NCBI GenBank assembly: GCA_030066785.1
Contig: JASJAZ010000009.1
Location: 1-41,669 of the forward strand
From: Desulfobacterales bacterium
GTDB lineage: Bacteria > Desulfobacterota > Desulfobacteria > Desulfobacterales > JASJAZ01
Direction: 5' to 3'
Length of the DNA stretch: 41,669 bases
Part shown: positions 17,555 to 24,849 of the stretch, one piece after another
Layout of the letters: each line of letters starts with the position of its first letter
Numbering within the stretch: position 1 is the stretch's first letter
Position numbers and translations under genes: made by a program
The notes under the pieces: generated by a model
Told to the model about the DNA's origin: nothing
Databases searched by the model: none
Seen by the model: only the letters and a program-made list of their open reading frames with translations

Positions 17555-18064
17555 TTAGTTTGAGACGCTTGAATTATTATCAGTGTCAGATATCAACATC
17601 ATTTTTTGGATCGCTTGCAGGCTAAAACGCAAGGCCATCAATCCAAAGGCTGCGGGAAGCACCACCTGCAAGCAAAAAACCGGAATTTCAAAAAATGTCT
17701 TGGTACCCAACGCCGCTTCAAAACGTAAAAAGTTAACCGCGGCGTAGGCTAAAACCCCGCAAATAAAAGCCGAAAAAGTATCGGCAAAACAGCGGACAAT
17801 GGCTTGAGCCTTGGCGGGCAGCCAGCGTGTCACCACATCGATCGTGATATGTTTTTTTTCGCGAGTTGCCAAAGCGGCACCGATAAAGGCCAGCCATAAC
17901 ACCAGGTAGCGTACCATTGCATCGCTCCAGGAAAACCCGGTGGCCCAAAAATTGCGCAGCACGATTTGAAGAAAAGCCAGTACAATCATCGCGCCTAATA
18001 AAAGATTCAGCAGCCAGCGTTCCGCTCGGCTGATGGCGGTGTCTAATCGCATCCAAACCCTCAT
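17555..18064 (-). CDS. dctQ: TRAP transporter small permease (DctQ)
   Basis: 169 aa with four predicted membrane segments: residues 17-35, 47-68 ('DAMVRYLVLWLAFIGAALAT'), 90-110 and 127-147. The 'TREKKHITIDVV' motif after the second segment is the DctQ signature. Its ATG overlaps the DctP stop by four bases, so translation is coupled. It stabilises or docks DctM in the membrane. Confidence 0.96.
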   Translation of the reverse strand: MRVWMRLDTAISRAERWLLNLLLGAMIVLAFLQIVLRNFWATGFSWSDAMVRYLVLWLAFIGAALATREKKHITIDVVTRWLPAKAQAIVRCFADTFSAFICGVLAYAAVNFLRFEAALGTKTFFEIPVFCLQVVLPAAFGLMALRFSLQAIQKMMLISDTDNNSSVSN

Positions 18065-19086
18065 GGCTTTACAGACCTCCGATATGTCTCCAGGTGGGTG
18101 TTTACCATTTTCAGGGTTTCGTCAGAAAAACTGGTTTGGCCCAAACTGTAAACCGCCCGGTCGGAAAGCTCTTTAAATTTGGCAATTTCCTCAGCCGGCG
18201 ATGTCAGTATTTGGACACCGTGCTTGGCCATCACCTGCATGGCATCCCGGTTCTCGGTTCGAATCGTACGTTTTAAGTTCATCATATGGTTGGCAAAGCT
18301 TTCCAGCAAAATCTCGCGATGGTCTGCCGGGATTCGCTCAAACAATTTTTTTTGAATGACCAGACCGCCGGCAAGATAATTCAGGGGCACATCGTTAAGA
18401 TATTTGACCTTGGTAAACCATTGCAGCGATACCGCCCCCGCCGGTGGGGCGTATACGACTTCCACCAATCCGGTCTGCAGCCCCACCATGACATCTGGCA
18501 CTGACAGTGGAATGGCCGCCACCCCGGCTGCATTAAAAATGGCTTCAGCCATGGGCGCGTCTTCCCAGGTCCAAACCTTGGCCTTCTGCAACTGCGTCAG
18601 GGTTGTTACCGGTGTGGTCGACATTAAATGGACAAATCCACCCTCGGACCAGCCGATCAGTACATAACCACTGCGCTCAAACCCCTGGTGGAAAAAATCA
18701 TCCAATTTTTCCACAACGTAATCGACTTCGGCATAGTCGTTAAACAGGAAAGGTATTTGAAAAACTTCGATTTCTTTGAAAAGGGCCGATAATCCCGAAG
18801 ATGAAAGCACCGCGCCATGAATCTGGCCGATCATCATTTTGCGCAGCATATCTTTTTCATCACCCATGACACCGCCGGAATAAATTCGAAAACGCACCCC
18901 GTTGGCGGTTTTCTGTTTGACCTCTTGATTAACGGCATTGAAAACCTGCACCCAAGTGCTTGTTTCCGGTGCGATGGTGGCAATTTTAATTCGTGTTCCG
19001 GCACCCAGGCATGTGGTGGCAGGAAACAGCCAAACCACTAAAAGCGCTACCCGTACAGTTGCGATCACCTGCTTTTTTCTTGGCAT
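18061..19086 (-). CDS. dctP: TRAP transporter periplasmic solute-binding protein (DctP)
   Basis: 341 aa from ATG at 19086, preferred because TTAGGAG lies seven bases before it; a longer frame reaches 19113. A signal peptide (basic MPRKKQ, hydrophobic core, 'TTCLGAG') is followed by 'IKIATIAPETSTWVQVFNAV', which begins the DctP fold, and by the central 'KVWTWEDAPMAEAIFNAAGV' and 'GLQTGLVEVVYAPPAGAVSL' segments that line the ligand site. TRAP binding proteins usually take carboxylates; TatT-linked ones may take hydrophobic ligands. The ligand here is not assignable. Confidence 0.95.
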   Translation of the reverse strand: MPRKKQVIATVRVALLVVWLFPATTCLGAGTRIKIATIAPETSTWVQVFNAVNQEVKQKTANGVRFRIYSGGVMGDEKDMLRKMMIGQIHGAVLSSSGLSALFKEIEVFQIPFLFNDYAEVDYVVEKLDDFFHQGFERSGYVLIGWSEGGFVHLMSTTPVTTLTQLQKAKVWTWEDAPMAEAIFNAAGVAAIPLSVPDVMVGLQTGLVEVVYAPPAGAVSLQWFTKVKYLNDVPLNYLAGGLVIQKKLFERIPADHREILLESFANHMMNLKRTIRTENRDAMQVMAKHGVQILTSPAEEIAKFKELSDRAVYSLGQTSFSDETLKMVNTHLETYRRSVKP

Positions 19087-19096
19087 AGTGTGGCTC

Positions 19097-19984
19097 CTAA
19101 TCGAAAAAGTCATCGGCCGCTTCCAACATAGTTTGGGCCTTTTTATGGGCTACCGTATTGAGCAATGTTAGTTCCGGGACAATATCAGCCGGTGTGTCCA
19201 AGGCCTGATTCAAGATAGAAGTGTAAAGCTGCTTATCAAAGGTTTTGCGGGCATAATAATCGGCATAGTAAATGCGGGCCATCAAAAACTTATCTTCACC
19301 GATATTAATCGCCTGTAAAAAATGCTGGCGGGCCAATTTCAGATTACCACCGGCCATTGGCGGACGGGAAGCATACCAGATGCCCATAAACAGGTGCGGG
19401 CCCCCATAATAAAATGTCTCATCCAATTCCAGAACCCGTTGCATCATTAGCTCCACACGGGGCAGCTCGGCCACGGCGGCCATGGAGCGCAGGTTCTTGC
19501 CGATCCAGTTGCCCCAATTGGCGGCGGCCCAGAATAAATAGGGCACATCCCCATGATCCATCTGCTCCAAATGTTTTTTAAAATCATTCAGAGCGATTTG
19601 GCGGGGCTGTTGAAATCCTCTTAACACCAAGGCTCTCAATGCGTAATCCATGGCACGCCCATACAGCATGGCCGCATAATCTGCGTTCGAGTCATCAATG
19701 AAGGCCGATGCAAAGGATGCATACCCCTGGGCCGCTGCCAGCAAGAGGCGCTCATTGTCGGGCCAGGCCTCAACCATTCCGTCCATTAGCATAAGGTAAG
19801 CCGGCATACCTTCGCGAATCACACGCAGATCGGACTGCTTGTAGGAAGATCGGGCAACGTCTTCCAAAAGCTGGGCAGTTGCGCCCACCGTCAATTTTTT
19901 GTTGGAAGCGCAAGAACTAAGAAATGCAATGAGAAAAACAATTAAGGCGATCCTGTTCCGATTGGCCATCCACATCATCATCAC
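19097..19984 (-). CDS. TatT (TRAP T-component) TPR lipoprotein
   Basis: 295 aa. A lipoprotein signal ends at 'LIAFLSSC', then an all-helical body with TatT features: 'MVEAWPDNERLLLAAAQGYA', 'DDSNADYAAMLYGRAMDYAL', 'VPYLFWAAANWGNWIGKN', 'GGPHLFMGIWYASRPPMAGG' and a conserved 'ARIYYADYYARK'. The family was defined by Treponema pallidum Tp0956, which binds a DctP-type protein and forms a trimer with a hydrophobic-ligand pore. The gene lies just 10 bases upstream of the DctP start, as in other TatT-associated TRAP systems. The start is placed at the first of three ATG codons; ATG at 19969 is also possible. Confidence 0.9.
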   Translation of the reverse strand: MMMMWMANRNRIALIVFLIAFLSSCASNKKLTVGATAQLLEDVARSSYKQSDLRVIREGMPAYLMLMDGMVEAWPDNERLLLAAAQGYASFASAFIDDSNADYAAMLYGRAMDYALRALVLRGFQQPRQIALNDFKKHLEQMDHGDVPYLFWAAANWGNWIGKNLRSMAAVAELPRVELMMQRVLELDETFYYGGPHLFMGIWYASRPPMAGGNLKLARQHFLQAINIGEDKFLMARIYYADYYARKTFDKQLYTSILNQALDTPADIVPELTLLNTVAHKKAQTMLEAADDFFD

Positions 19985-20105
19985 ACCCCCGTTTGGTTGT
20001 AGTGGGTTGTTATACGGTTGGTGGAAAGGATCTATTTACAACTAATCAAAAAGCTCAAAAAGGGTCAAGAATAAGCCTCAAAACAAACATTTTAGAACCA
20101 TAGAA

Positions 20106-21116
20106 TTATATAAAAATCTGTTTTAAGCGCTGCAATTCGGTCTCGGCATCTTCTAGCAATTCCGCCATGATATCTGGCAGCGGTTTAACATCAGATACCA
20201 ACCCAACCGACTGACCCGCCATTAACGATCCTTTGGTGACATCACCGTCAATGACGGCATCTTTCAAGGCGCCCACCCAAAACCGTTCGACGGCAAACTG
20301 GGCTTCTTTGCGGTTCATCAAATCATGATCCAGTTTGTGTAATAACTCCAATTGCAGTTTGCTAAACTCGATGCTGCCTTCATTTTTAAGGGCTCTGACA
20401 GGGATAACCGGCAAGCGGCCGTCAAACTGAGGTGTAGCCATGGCATCTTTGGCTTTCGCCTTTTTAAATACCTCTTTAAATTTAGGATGGGCCGCACATT
20501 CTTCCGACATGACAAAACGGGTGCCCATTTGAATACCCGCCGCACCCATCATCATCAAATGGGCCATCATGCGGCCGGTGGCAATACCGCCGGCAATGAA
20601 TATCGGCACACTGTCTACCTTGAATAAAATCTGCTGAATTAATACCGATAACGCCACGGGACCAATATGGCCTCCGGCTTCCGAACCCTCCAACATTAAA
20701 GCATCGGCGCCACGATCTATCAGGATAAGGGCTAATGGGCCCGTAGATGCAAAACAGATCACTTTAGCGCCGGCATCTCTGGCCTGCTGAATTTCTGATT
20801 TGCGCGGAATGCCCCCGGCAAACGCCACAAATTTGCACCCCATATTGCAAACGAGTGCCAAATGGTCTTTGTAAGCCGGAGCCAGTGTAATAATATTAAC
20901 GCCAAACGGATGGGTGCTTAACTGACGGGTCTGGTTGATCTGTTCCTGCAGCAGATTCACCGGCATATTTCCGGCCGCCAAAAGGCCGAATCCGCCGGCA
21001 TTGCCCATGGCACTTACCAGTTGGGGGTCGCTGACCCAGGTCATGGCGCCACACATGATCGGGTATTGACAGCCAAGAAAATCACGGCCTTTTCCAAAAA
21101 ACCTATCGAGCAACAT
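20106..21116 (-). CDS. Nitronate monooxygenase / FabK-like FMN protein
   Basis: 336 aa TIM-barrel flavoprotein. The N-terminal 'YPIMCGAMTWVSDPQLVSAM', the 'EGSEAGGHIGP' motif with His150, and the phosphate-binding 'IAGGIATGRMMAHLMMMGAA' then 'GIQMGTRFV' are typical of nitronate monooxygenase and enoyl-ACP reductase FabK relatives. These families oxidise nitronates with O2 or reduce enoyl thioesters with NADH. In an anaerobe the second or another reductase role is more plausible, but this is inference. It lies 121 bases upstream of the TatT-TRAP group, on the same strand. AGGGGA upstream of ATG at 21116 serves as ribosome site. Confidence 0.88.
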   Translation of the reverse strand: MLLDRFFGKGRDFLGCQYPIMCGAMTWVSDPQLVSAMGNAGGFGLLAAGNMPVNLLQEQINQTRQLSTHPFGVNIITLAPAYKDHLALVCNMGCKFVAFAGGIPRKSEIQQARDAGAKVICFASTGPLALILIDRGADALMLEGSEAGGHIGPVALSVLIQQILFKVDSVPIFIAGGIATGRMMAHLMMMGAAGIQMGTRFVMSEECAAHPKFKEVFKKAKAKDAMATPQFDGRLPVIPVRALKNEGSIEFSKLQLELLHKLDHDLMNRKEAQFAVERFWVGALKDAVIDGDVTKGSLMAGQSVGLVSDVKPLPDIMAELLEDAETELQRLKQIFI

Positions 21117-21391
21117 ATCTTTTTTCCCCTATTTGAGATTTTAAAGGATAAAAAGGTTTCGTGGATTTTCTTATTTAAAAATATAACATATTTTCAGATG
21201 GTTATATATAAACTAAGTAATAAGTGAGATTAATCGTATTGCAATGCATTCTATACTGTAATCCGTCTTCTTCTGGATGCCGTTACAAGGTGCAAATTGA
21301 TGCCGGTAATATCCAAAAAATTATCTAAGTGCCTGTAAACTAATCGATAATATTGACAAATGATAAGTATCTAATACGCCGTGAACGGAAT

Positions 21392-21739
21392 TTAGCGGCC
21401 GGGAACGATGATGCGCGAGTCTTCTTTTTCCTTTATTTTTTGAGCCTCTTCCATCAATTGATCCATCGCTTTTTCAAGGGCCTCCGGAAAGCGTTTAAAC
21501 GCCTGTTGCAGATCTTTGGCGGGAATGACGGCTTGAATGGGCACTGGTCCATTAGGGGTCATGAGGTTGGTTTGACCGACAAAAACCGTTTTACGGCTTT
21601 TATCCACCGATCCGTCAGGGCTTACCGGGATCAAGCGCCGGATGGTGGCCACTTTAAGGTCGGTGAATGACTCTTCGCGGTAAAGATTTTTGCGATCGAC
21701 TTTAAGATCCAGGGCCTGGTTATTGGCATCAGCCATCAC
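21392..21739 (-). CDS. Conserved small cytoplasmic protein of unknown function
   Basis: 115 aa. The body reads 'DLKVDRKNLYREESFTDLKV' then 'IRRLIPVSPDGSVDKSRKTV' and 'FVGQTNLMTPNGPVPIQAVI', with a helical, acidic C-terminus 'EALEKAMDQLMEEAQKIKEK'. I recognise the general pattern from small conserved proteins in Desulfobacterota and Geobacter-like genomes, without a known function. AGGAGG lies upstream; the start is GTG at 21739 or the adjacent ATG at 21736. No signal peptide or membrane segment is visible. It is monocistronic. Confidence 0.8.
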   Translation of the reverse strand: MMADANNQALDLKVDRKNLYREESFTDLKVATIRRLIPVSPDGSVDKSRKTVFVGQTNLMTPNGPVPIQAVIPAKDLQQAFKRFPEALEKAMDQLMEEAQKIKEKEDSRIIVPGR

Positions 21740-21887
21740 TATCTGCCTCCTTTAAGCGTAAACCGTAATCGAATATGAATCGTCAAACACGGTATCAAAT
21801 CGATTTGTGGAAGGCAAATGAATTAAAGTTTTGGAAGCGATGCGTCGAGTAACTATCTATAGGATAAAAAATAAAGGATACGAAATC

Positions 21888-22082
21888 ATGGAACCGTTAA
21901 AAGTCAATCAAACCGTCAACAACAAGGAGATTCTCTCCAAACTGTTAAACAGTGTTGCTGTGAAATGCGACTGCCGCGTCAAATACAATCTTGAAAACGA
22001 TGCCATCGTATTTTCAGGCGATGAAATCTATAAACGCCACATCGTCGAAGAGACCGTGCGTTTTTTCAATCACGATGGTTAA
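21888..22082 (+). CDS. Small conserved hypothetical protein
   Basis: 64 aa from ATG at 21888, chosen because AAAGGA precedes it at good spacing; the longer frame to 21831 lacks such a site. The sequence 'VAVKCDCRVKYNLENDAIVF' followed by 'SGDEIYKRHIVEETVRFFNH' shows a mixed strand-helix layout with two cysteines. I do not recognise the family. It is divergent from the preceding minus-strand gene, with 148 bases between the two starts. Confidence 0.6.
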   Translation: MEPLKVNQTVNNKEILSKLLNSVAVKCDCRVKYNLENDAIVFSGDEIYKRHIVEETVRFFNHDG

Positions 22083-22390
22083 ATCTTTCTTTTTTGTGCC
22101 GCGCAAACAATGATAATCGGCGCTTTTTCAATGCGCCCTTAACTACTACCAATACGAATTCGTTAAATTCCTCACTGGTGATCACCCGAGCTTGCCTGCG
22201 GCGCGCATACCCACCGCGGGCAAATCTCGCCTATGTTCCCTTCTAATTTACCAAAGGTTTTTATATAACATCATTTGAAAAAAAAGCTGCCAGCATTACC
22301 TTTATTTGCAAATTAATCGATTCGTTTGTAATAGACCGAATAAGGCCCTGCGCCTAAAATCGGTTACAACCTTGATTTGGGAATAATGCC
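22083..22390. repeat. Non-coding stretch with a GC-rich hairpin resembling a dispersed intergenic repeat
   Basis: 308 bases without a gene. Its centre holds an inverted repeat, TTGCCTGCGG (22192-22201) pairing with CCGCGGGCAA (22214-22223) across a 12-base loop, one G-T wobble. The local sequence is far richer in G and C than both flanks. No T-tract follows, so a simple terminator is not indicated; a REP-like dispersed element is more likely. Confidence 0.5.
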
Positions 22391-22804
22391 GTGGATGGTG
22401 AGAAAAACATTAAAGGAATTCCCTGCCGGGTGATTATCCGTTATACGCTATTGCAGATCCCGTCGCTCATCATCCTCATCGCGGTGCTACTGCTTGTGCG
22501 ACACTGGTTTAGGTTCCCCGATGCGCTGATCTGGATCCTGGCCGGCTTGTGGGCGATAAAAGATGTGGTTTTATTTCCATTTGTATGGCGGTCATATGAT
22601 CAAAACTTGAAAAATGACCGTTTTTCCATGATTGGTAAAAAGGCCATTGTGACCCAGGCCTTGAACCCGTCAGGTCATGTACGGCTGGGGCTGGAACGTT
22701 GGCGGGCCGAGGTTTCCGAAACCAATAGTCCGGTCCCCAAAGGACAAACGGTACGAATTTTACGCGTCCAAGGACTTAAATTGCATGTTGAACCGGAAAA
22801 ATGA
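22391..22804 (+). CDS. NfeD-like membrane protein
   Basis: 137 aa, start GTG at 22391. Two hydrophobic segments (about residues 17-40 and 44-68) are followed by a soluble domain beginning 'GKKAIVTQALNPSGHVRLG' and ending 'GQTVRILRVQGLKLHVEP'. This is the OB-fold signature of the NfeD C-terminal domain, in which G-x-A-x-T and V-x-V-x-G-L-x-L recur. NfeD proteins usually pair with slipin/stomatin proteins, but no slipin gene lies in the window. The GTG start is weakly supported (GGGA upstream); no better in-frame start is visible. Confidence 0.75.
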   Translation: MDGEKNIKGIPCRVIIRYTLLQIPSLIILIAVLLLVRHWFRFPDALIWILAGLWAIKDVVLFPFVWRSYDQNLKNDRFSMIGKKAIVTQALNPSGHVRLGLERWRAEVSETNSPVPKGQTVRILRVQGLKLHVEPEK

Positions 22805-22917
22805 CCAATATTTAAGGACTTGTTTTACGGGTCATAAATATCTACTATGGACGATACAAAGTCGGGTAAAACCCCGTCAAGATAAATCTTTTTTATTTTT
22901 GCGGAAAGGTCTTTAAA

Positions 22918-23178
22918 ATGGATGACTGGGAAAAAAACATTGTCTGTGCCGGAAAATGTGAACATTGTGACTCGCTGCTAGATCCGAAACAGAAACGCAT
23001 CTTATCAGTCTATGACCATAAAGTGATCTGTATGGTTTGTAAAAAAATTGAAGAACAAAAATCCGATTATGAAGATGTTTCCAAAGCAATGATTGCTGAC
23101 TGCATCAAAAAAACCGATCGACCCTACGGTAATCCGGGAGGATTCTGCTTTCATCACTTTTGTCCGTACAAATGCTGA
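22918..23178 (+). CDS. Small cysteine-rich protein of unknown function
   Basis: 86 aa with nine cysteines. A first cluster 'CAGKCEHCDSLLD' (C-x3-C-x2-C) is followed by 'ICMVCKKIEEQK' (C-x2-C), then 'ADCIKKT' and a distinctive C-terminus 'YGNPGGFCFHHFCPYKC'. The first five could bind zinc or an iron-sulfur cluster; the aromatic-His-Cys tail is unusual. GAAAGG precedes the ATG at 22918. I believe similar proteins occur in other anaerobes, but I know no function. It sits 113 bases after the NfeD-like gene on the same strand and could be cotranscribed. Confidence 0.75.
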   Translation: MDDWEKNIVCAGKCEHCDSLLDPKQKRILSVYDHKVICMVCKKIEEQKSDYEDVSKAMIADCIKKTDRPYGNPGGFCFHHFCPYKC

Positions 23179-23340
23179 TCTCAACGGTTTGGAAACTCAA
23201 TAACGCTTCAATCAATTATTTTTGCGTAATTTTCTAATTCAATATTTTTTGCTATATTGCGGCTTGGTCTGCTGGCCCTGTTAAACGCTGATTTTCTGGG
23301 GTAGCAGATGCCATCATTTTGCTGACTGTGGAGTGCTCGC

Positions 23341-24849
23341 ATGCCGGTCATCAGTTTACAGAACACATTATTGAAAATCCGGGCTTTGCTGCTGCTTATT
23401 GGGCTGATAGGTCTTCTGGCGGCTCCCCTGCCGGCATTGGCGCAACGTACCAGAGCAGCTGTCTGGGCCGGCAAATTCTATCCGGCCAATACTTCCGACC
23501 TGCAGCATATGATTGCAGATCTCACCCGCCAAGCCCAAAAAACCGGTTTCATGCCGCCACCCCAAAAAAAGTTAAAAGCGCTGATTTTGCCGCACGCCGG
23601 CTACATTTATTCAGGATTGACCGCTGCCCATGCTTCGCTGGTACTGAAACCCCGCCAATATAAAAAAATAATCCTGGTGGCACCGGATCATCGGATCGGT
23701 TTCCGCAACGGTGTTATTAGTGATGTCGATTATTATGAAACGCCTCTGGGAAAATTAAAATTACATCCGGACGCATCCGGCTTGCGACTGCAGTCACATC
23801 TTTTCCAAACCAGTCCGGCTTCCGATCGTGAGGAGCACTCTCTGGAAGTGATATTACCTTTTCTGCAAACTTACCTGCAGGATTTTGAACTTGTACCCAT
23901 CGTTTTGGGCCCTGCTTATATTCCAAGCATTGCCCAGGCCCTCGATAATGTGCGCGATAAAGATACCCTGCTGGTCGTCAGTTCAGATCTTTCCCATTAC
24001 CTTGCATATGACGAAGCGGTGGCCAAAGACCAGGAAACCATAGATCTAATTTTAAATTTGAAATCACAGCAGCTGATCCAGCGCAAAAATACCGCCTGTG
24101 GCAGATTTCCAATCCTGATGGTCATGGAAATGGCCCGCCGCCACAACTGGCAGCCGGTAAAGTTGCACTATAGCAATAGCGGTGATACCGCTGGTGATCG
24201 CCAACGGGTAGTAGGATACACAACCATAGCGTTTTACGGCAAATCCGAGGACGACCGGGCAGGGTTGGACACCTCGGAACTGACCCGAATCGAAGGACAA
24301 ATTTTGGTGCGTCTGGCGCGACAAACGCTGATCAACCATTTTTTCCCTGAAGCCCCTTTGCATGAAATCACCGCATCCGATCTGCAAAACAACTGTTTCC
24401 AACAATTTAACGGCACCTTTGTGACCATCAAAAAAAACGGCCGCTTACGCGGTTGCATCGGCAACATCATGCCGCAGCAATCGATTCCAGACGGCATCCG
24501 CCAAAACGCCATCCAGGCGGCCATCCATGATTCGCGCTTCCCGCCGCTGCGCGCCGAGGAGTTAGACCAGGTGCACATCAGCATCAGCATCCTCAGCCAA
24601 CCCCAAGCGCTGCCATATATTAACGGTCAAGACCTGCTGGCTAAGCTACGCCCGCATGTGGACGGTGTTATTCTTCGCAAAGGCAATGCCGGAGCAACCT
24701 TTCTACCGCAAGTCTGGGAACAGCTTCCCGATAAGTCCGCATTTTTAAGTGCGTTGTGTCGCAAAGCCGGCTTACCGCCCAGTGCCTGGCAGGAAACACC
24801 CTTGGAGGTTTTCACATACCAGGCCCAATACTTTGATGAAAAAAATTGA
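23341..24849 (+). CDS. AmmeMemoRadiSam system protein B-A fusion (Memo-AMMECR1) with signal peptide
   Basis: 502 aa. Residues 1-34 form a Sec-type signal peptide with hydrophobic core 'ALLLLIGLIGLLAAPL' and an ALA cleavage site. Residues 38-300 are the Memo (AmrB) domain with His85 ('LILPHAGYIYSG'), His117 ('APDHRIG'), His219 ('SSDLSHY') and Cys253 ('NTACGRFPI'), corresponding to the metal-site residues His49, His81, His192 and Cys244 of human MEMO1. Residues about 310-500 are the AMMECR1 (AmrA) domain, with the hallmark 'LRGCIG' at 369-374. GGAG lies seven bases before ATG. It opens the operon, and its end overlaps the next gene by 14 bases. The function of the system is not established; the signal peptide suggests action outside the cytoplasm. 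Confidence 0.94.
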   Translation: MPVISLQNTLLKIRALLLLIGLIGLLAAPLPALAQRTRAAVWAGKFYPANTSDLQHMIADLTRQAQKTGFMPPPQKKLKALILPHAGYIYSGLTAAHASLVLKPRQYKKIILVAPDHRIGFRNGVISDVDYYETPLGKLKLHPDASGLRLQSHLFQTSPASDREEHSLEVILPFLQTYLQDFELVPIVLGPAYIPSIAQALDNVRDKDTLLVVSSDLSHYLAYDEAVAKDQETIDLILNLKSQQLIQRKNTACGRFPILMVMEMARRHNWQPVKLHYSNSGDTAGDRQRVVGYTTIAFYGKSEDDRAGLDTSELTRIEGQILVRLARQTLINHFFPEAPLHEITASDLQNNCFQQFNGTFVTIKKNGRLRGCIGNIMPQQSIPDGIRQNAIQAAIHDSRFPPLRAEELDQVHISISILSQPQALPYINGQDLLAKLRPHVDGVILRKGNAGATFLPQVWEQLPDKSAFLSALCRKAGLPPSAWQETPLEVFTYQAQYFDEKN

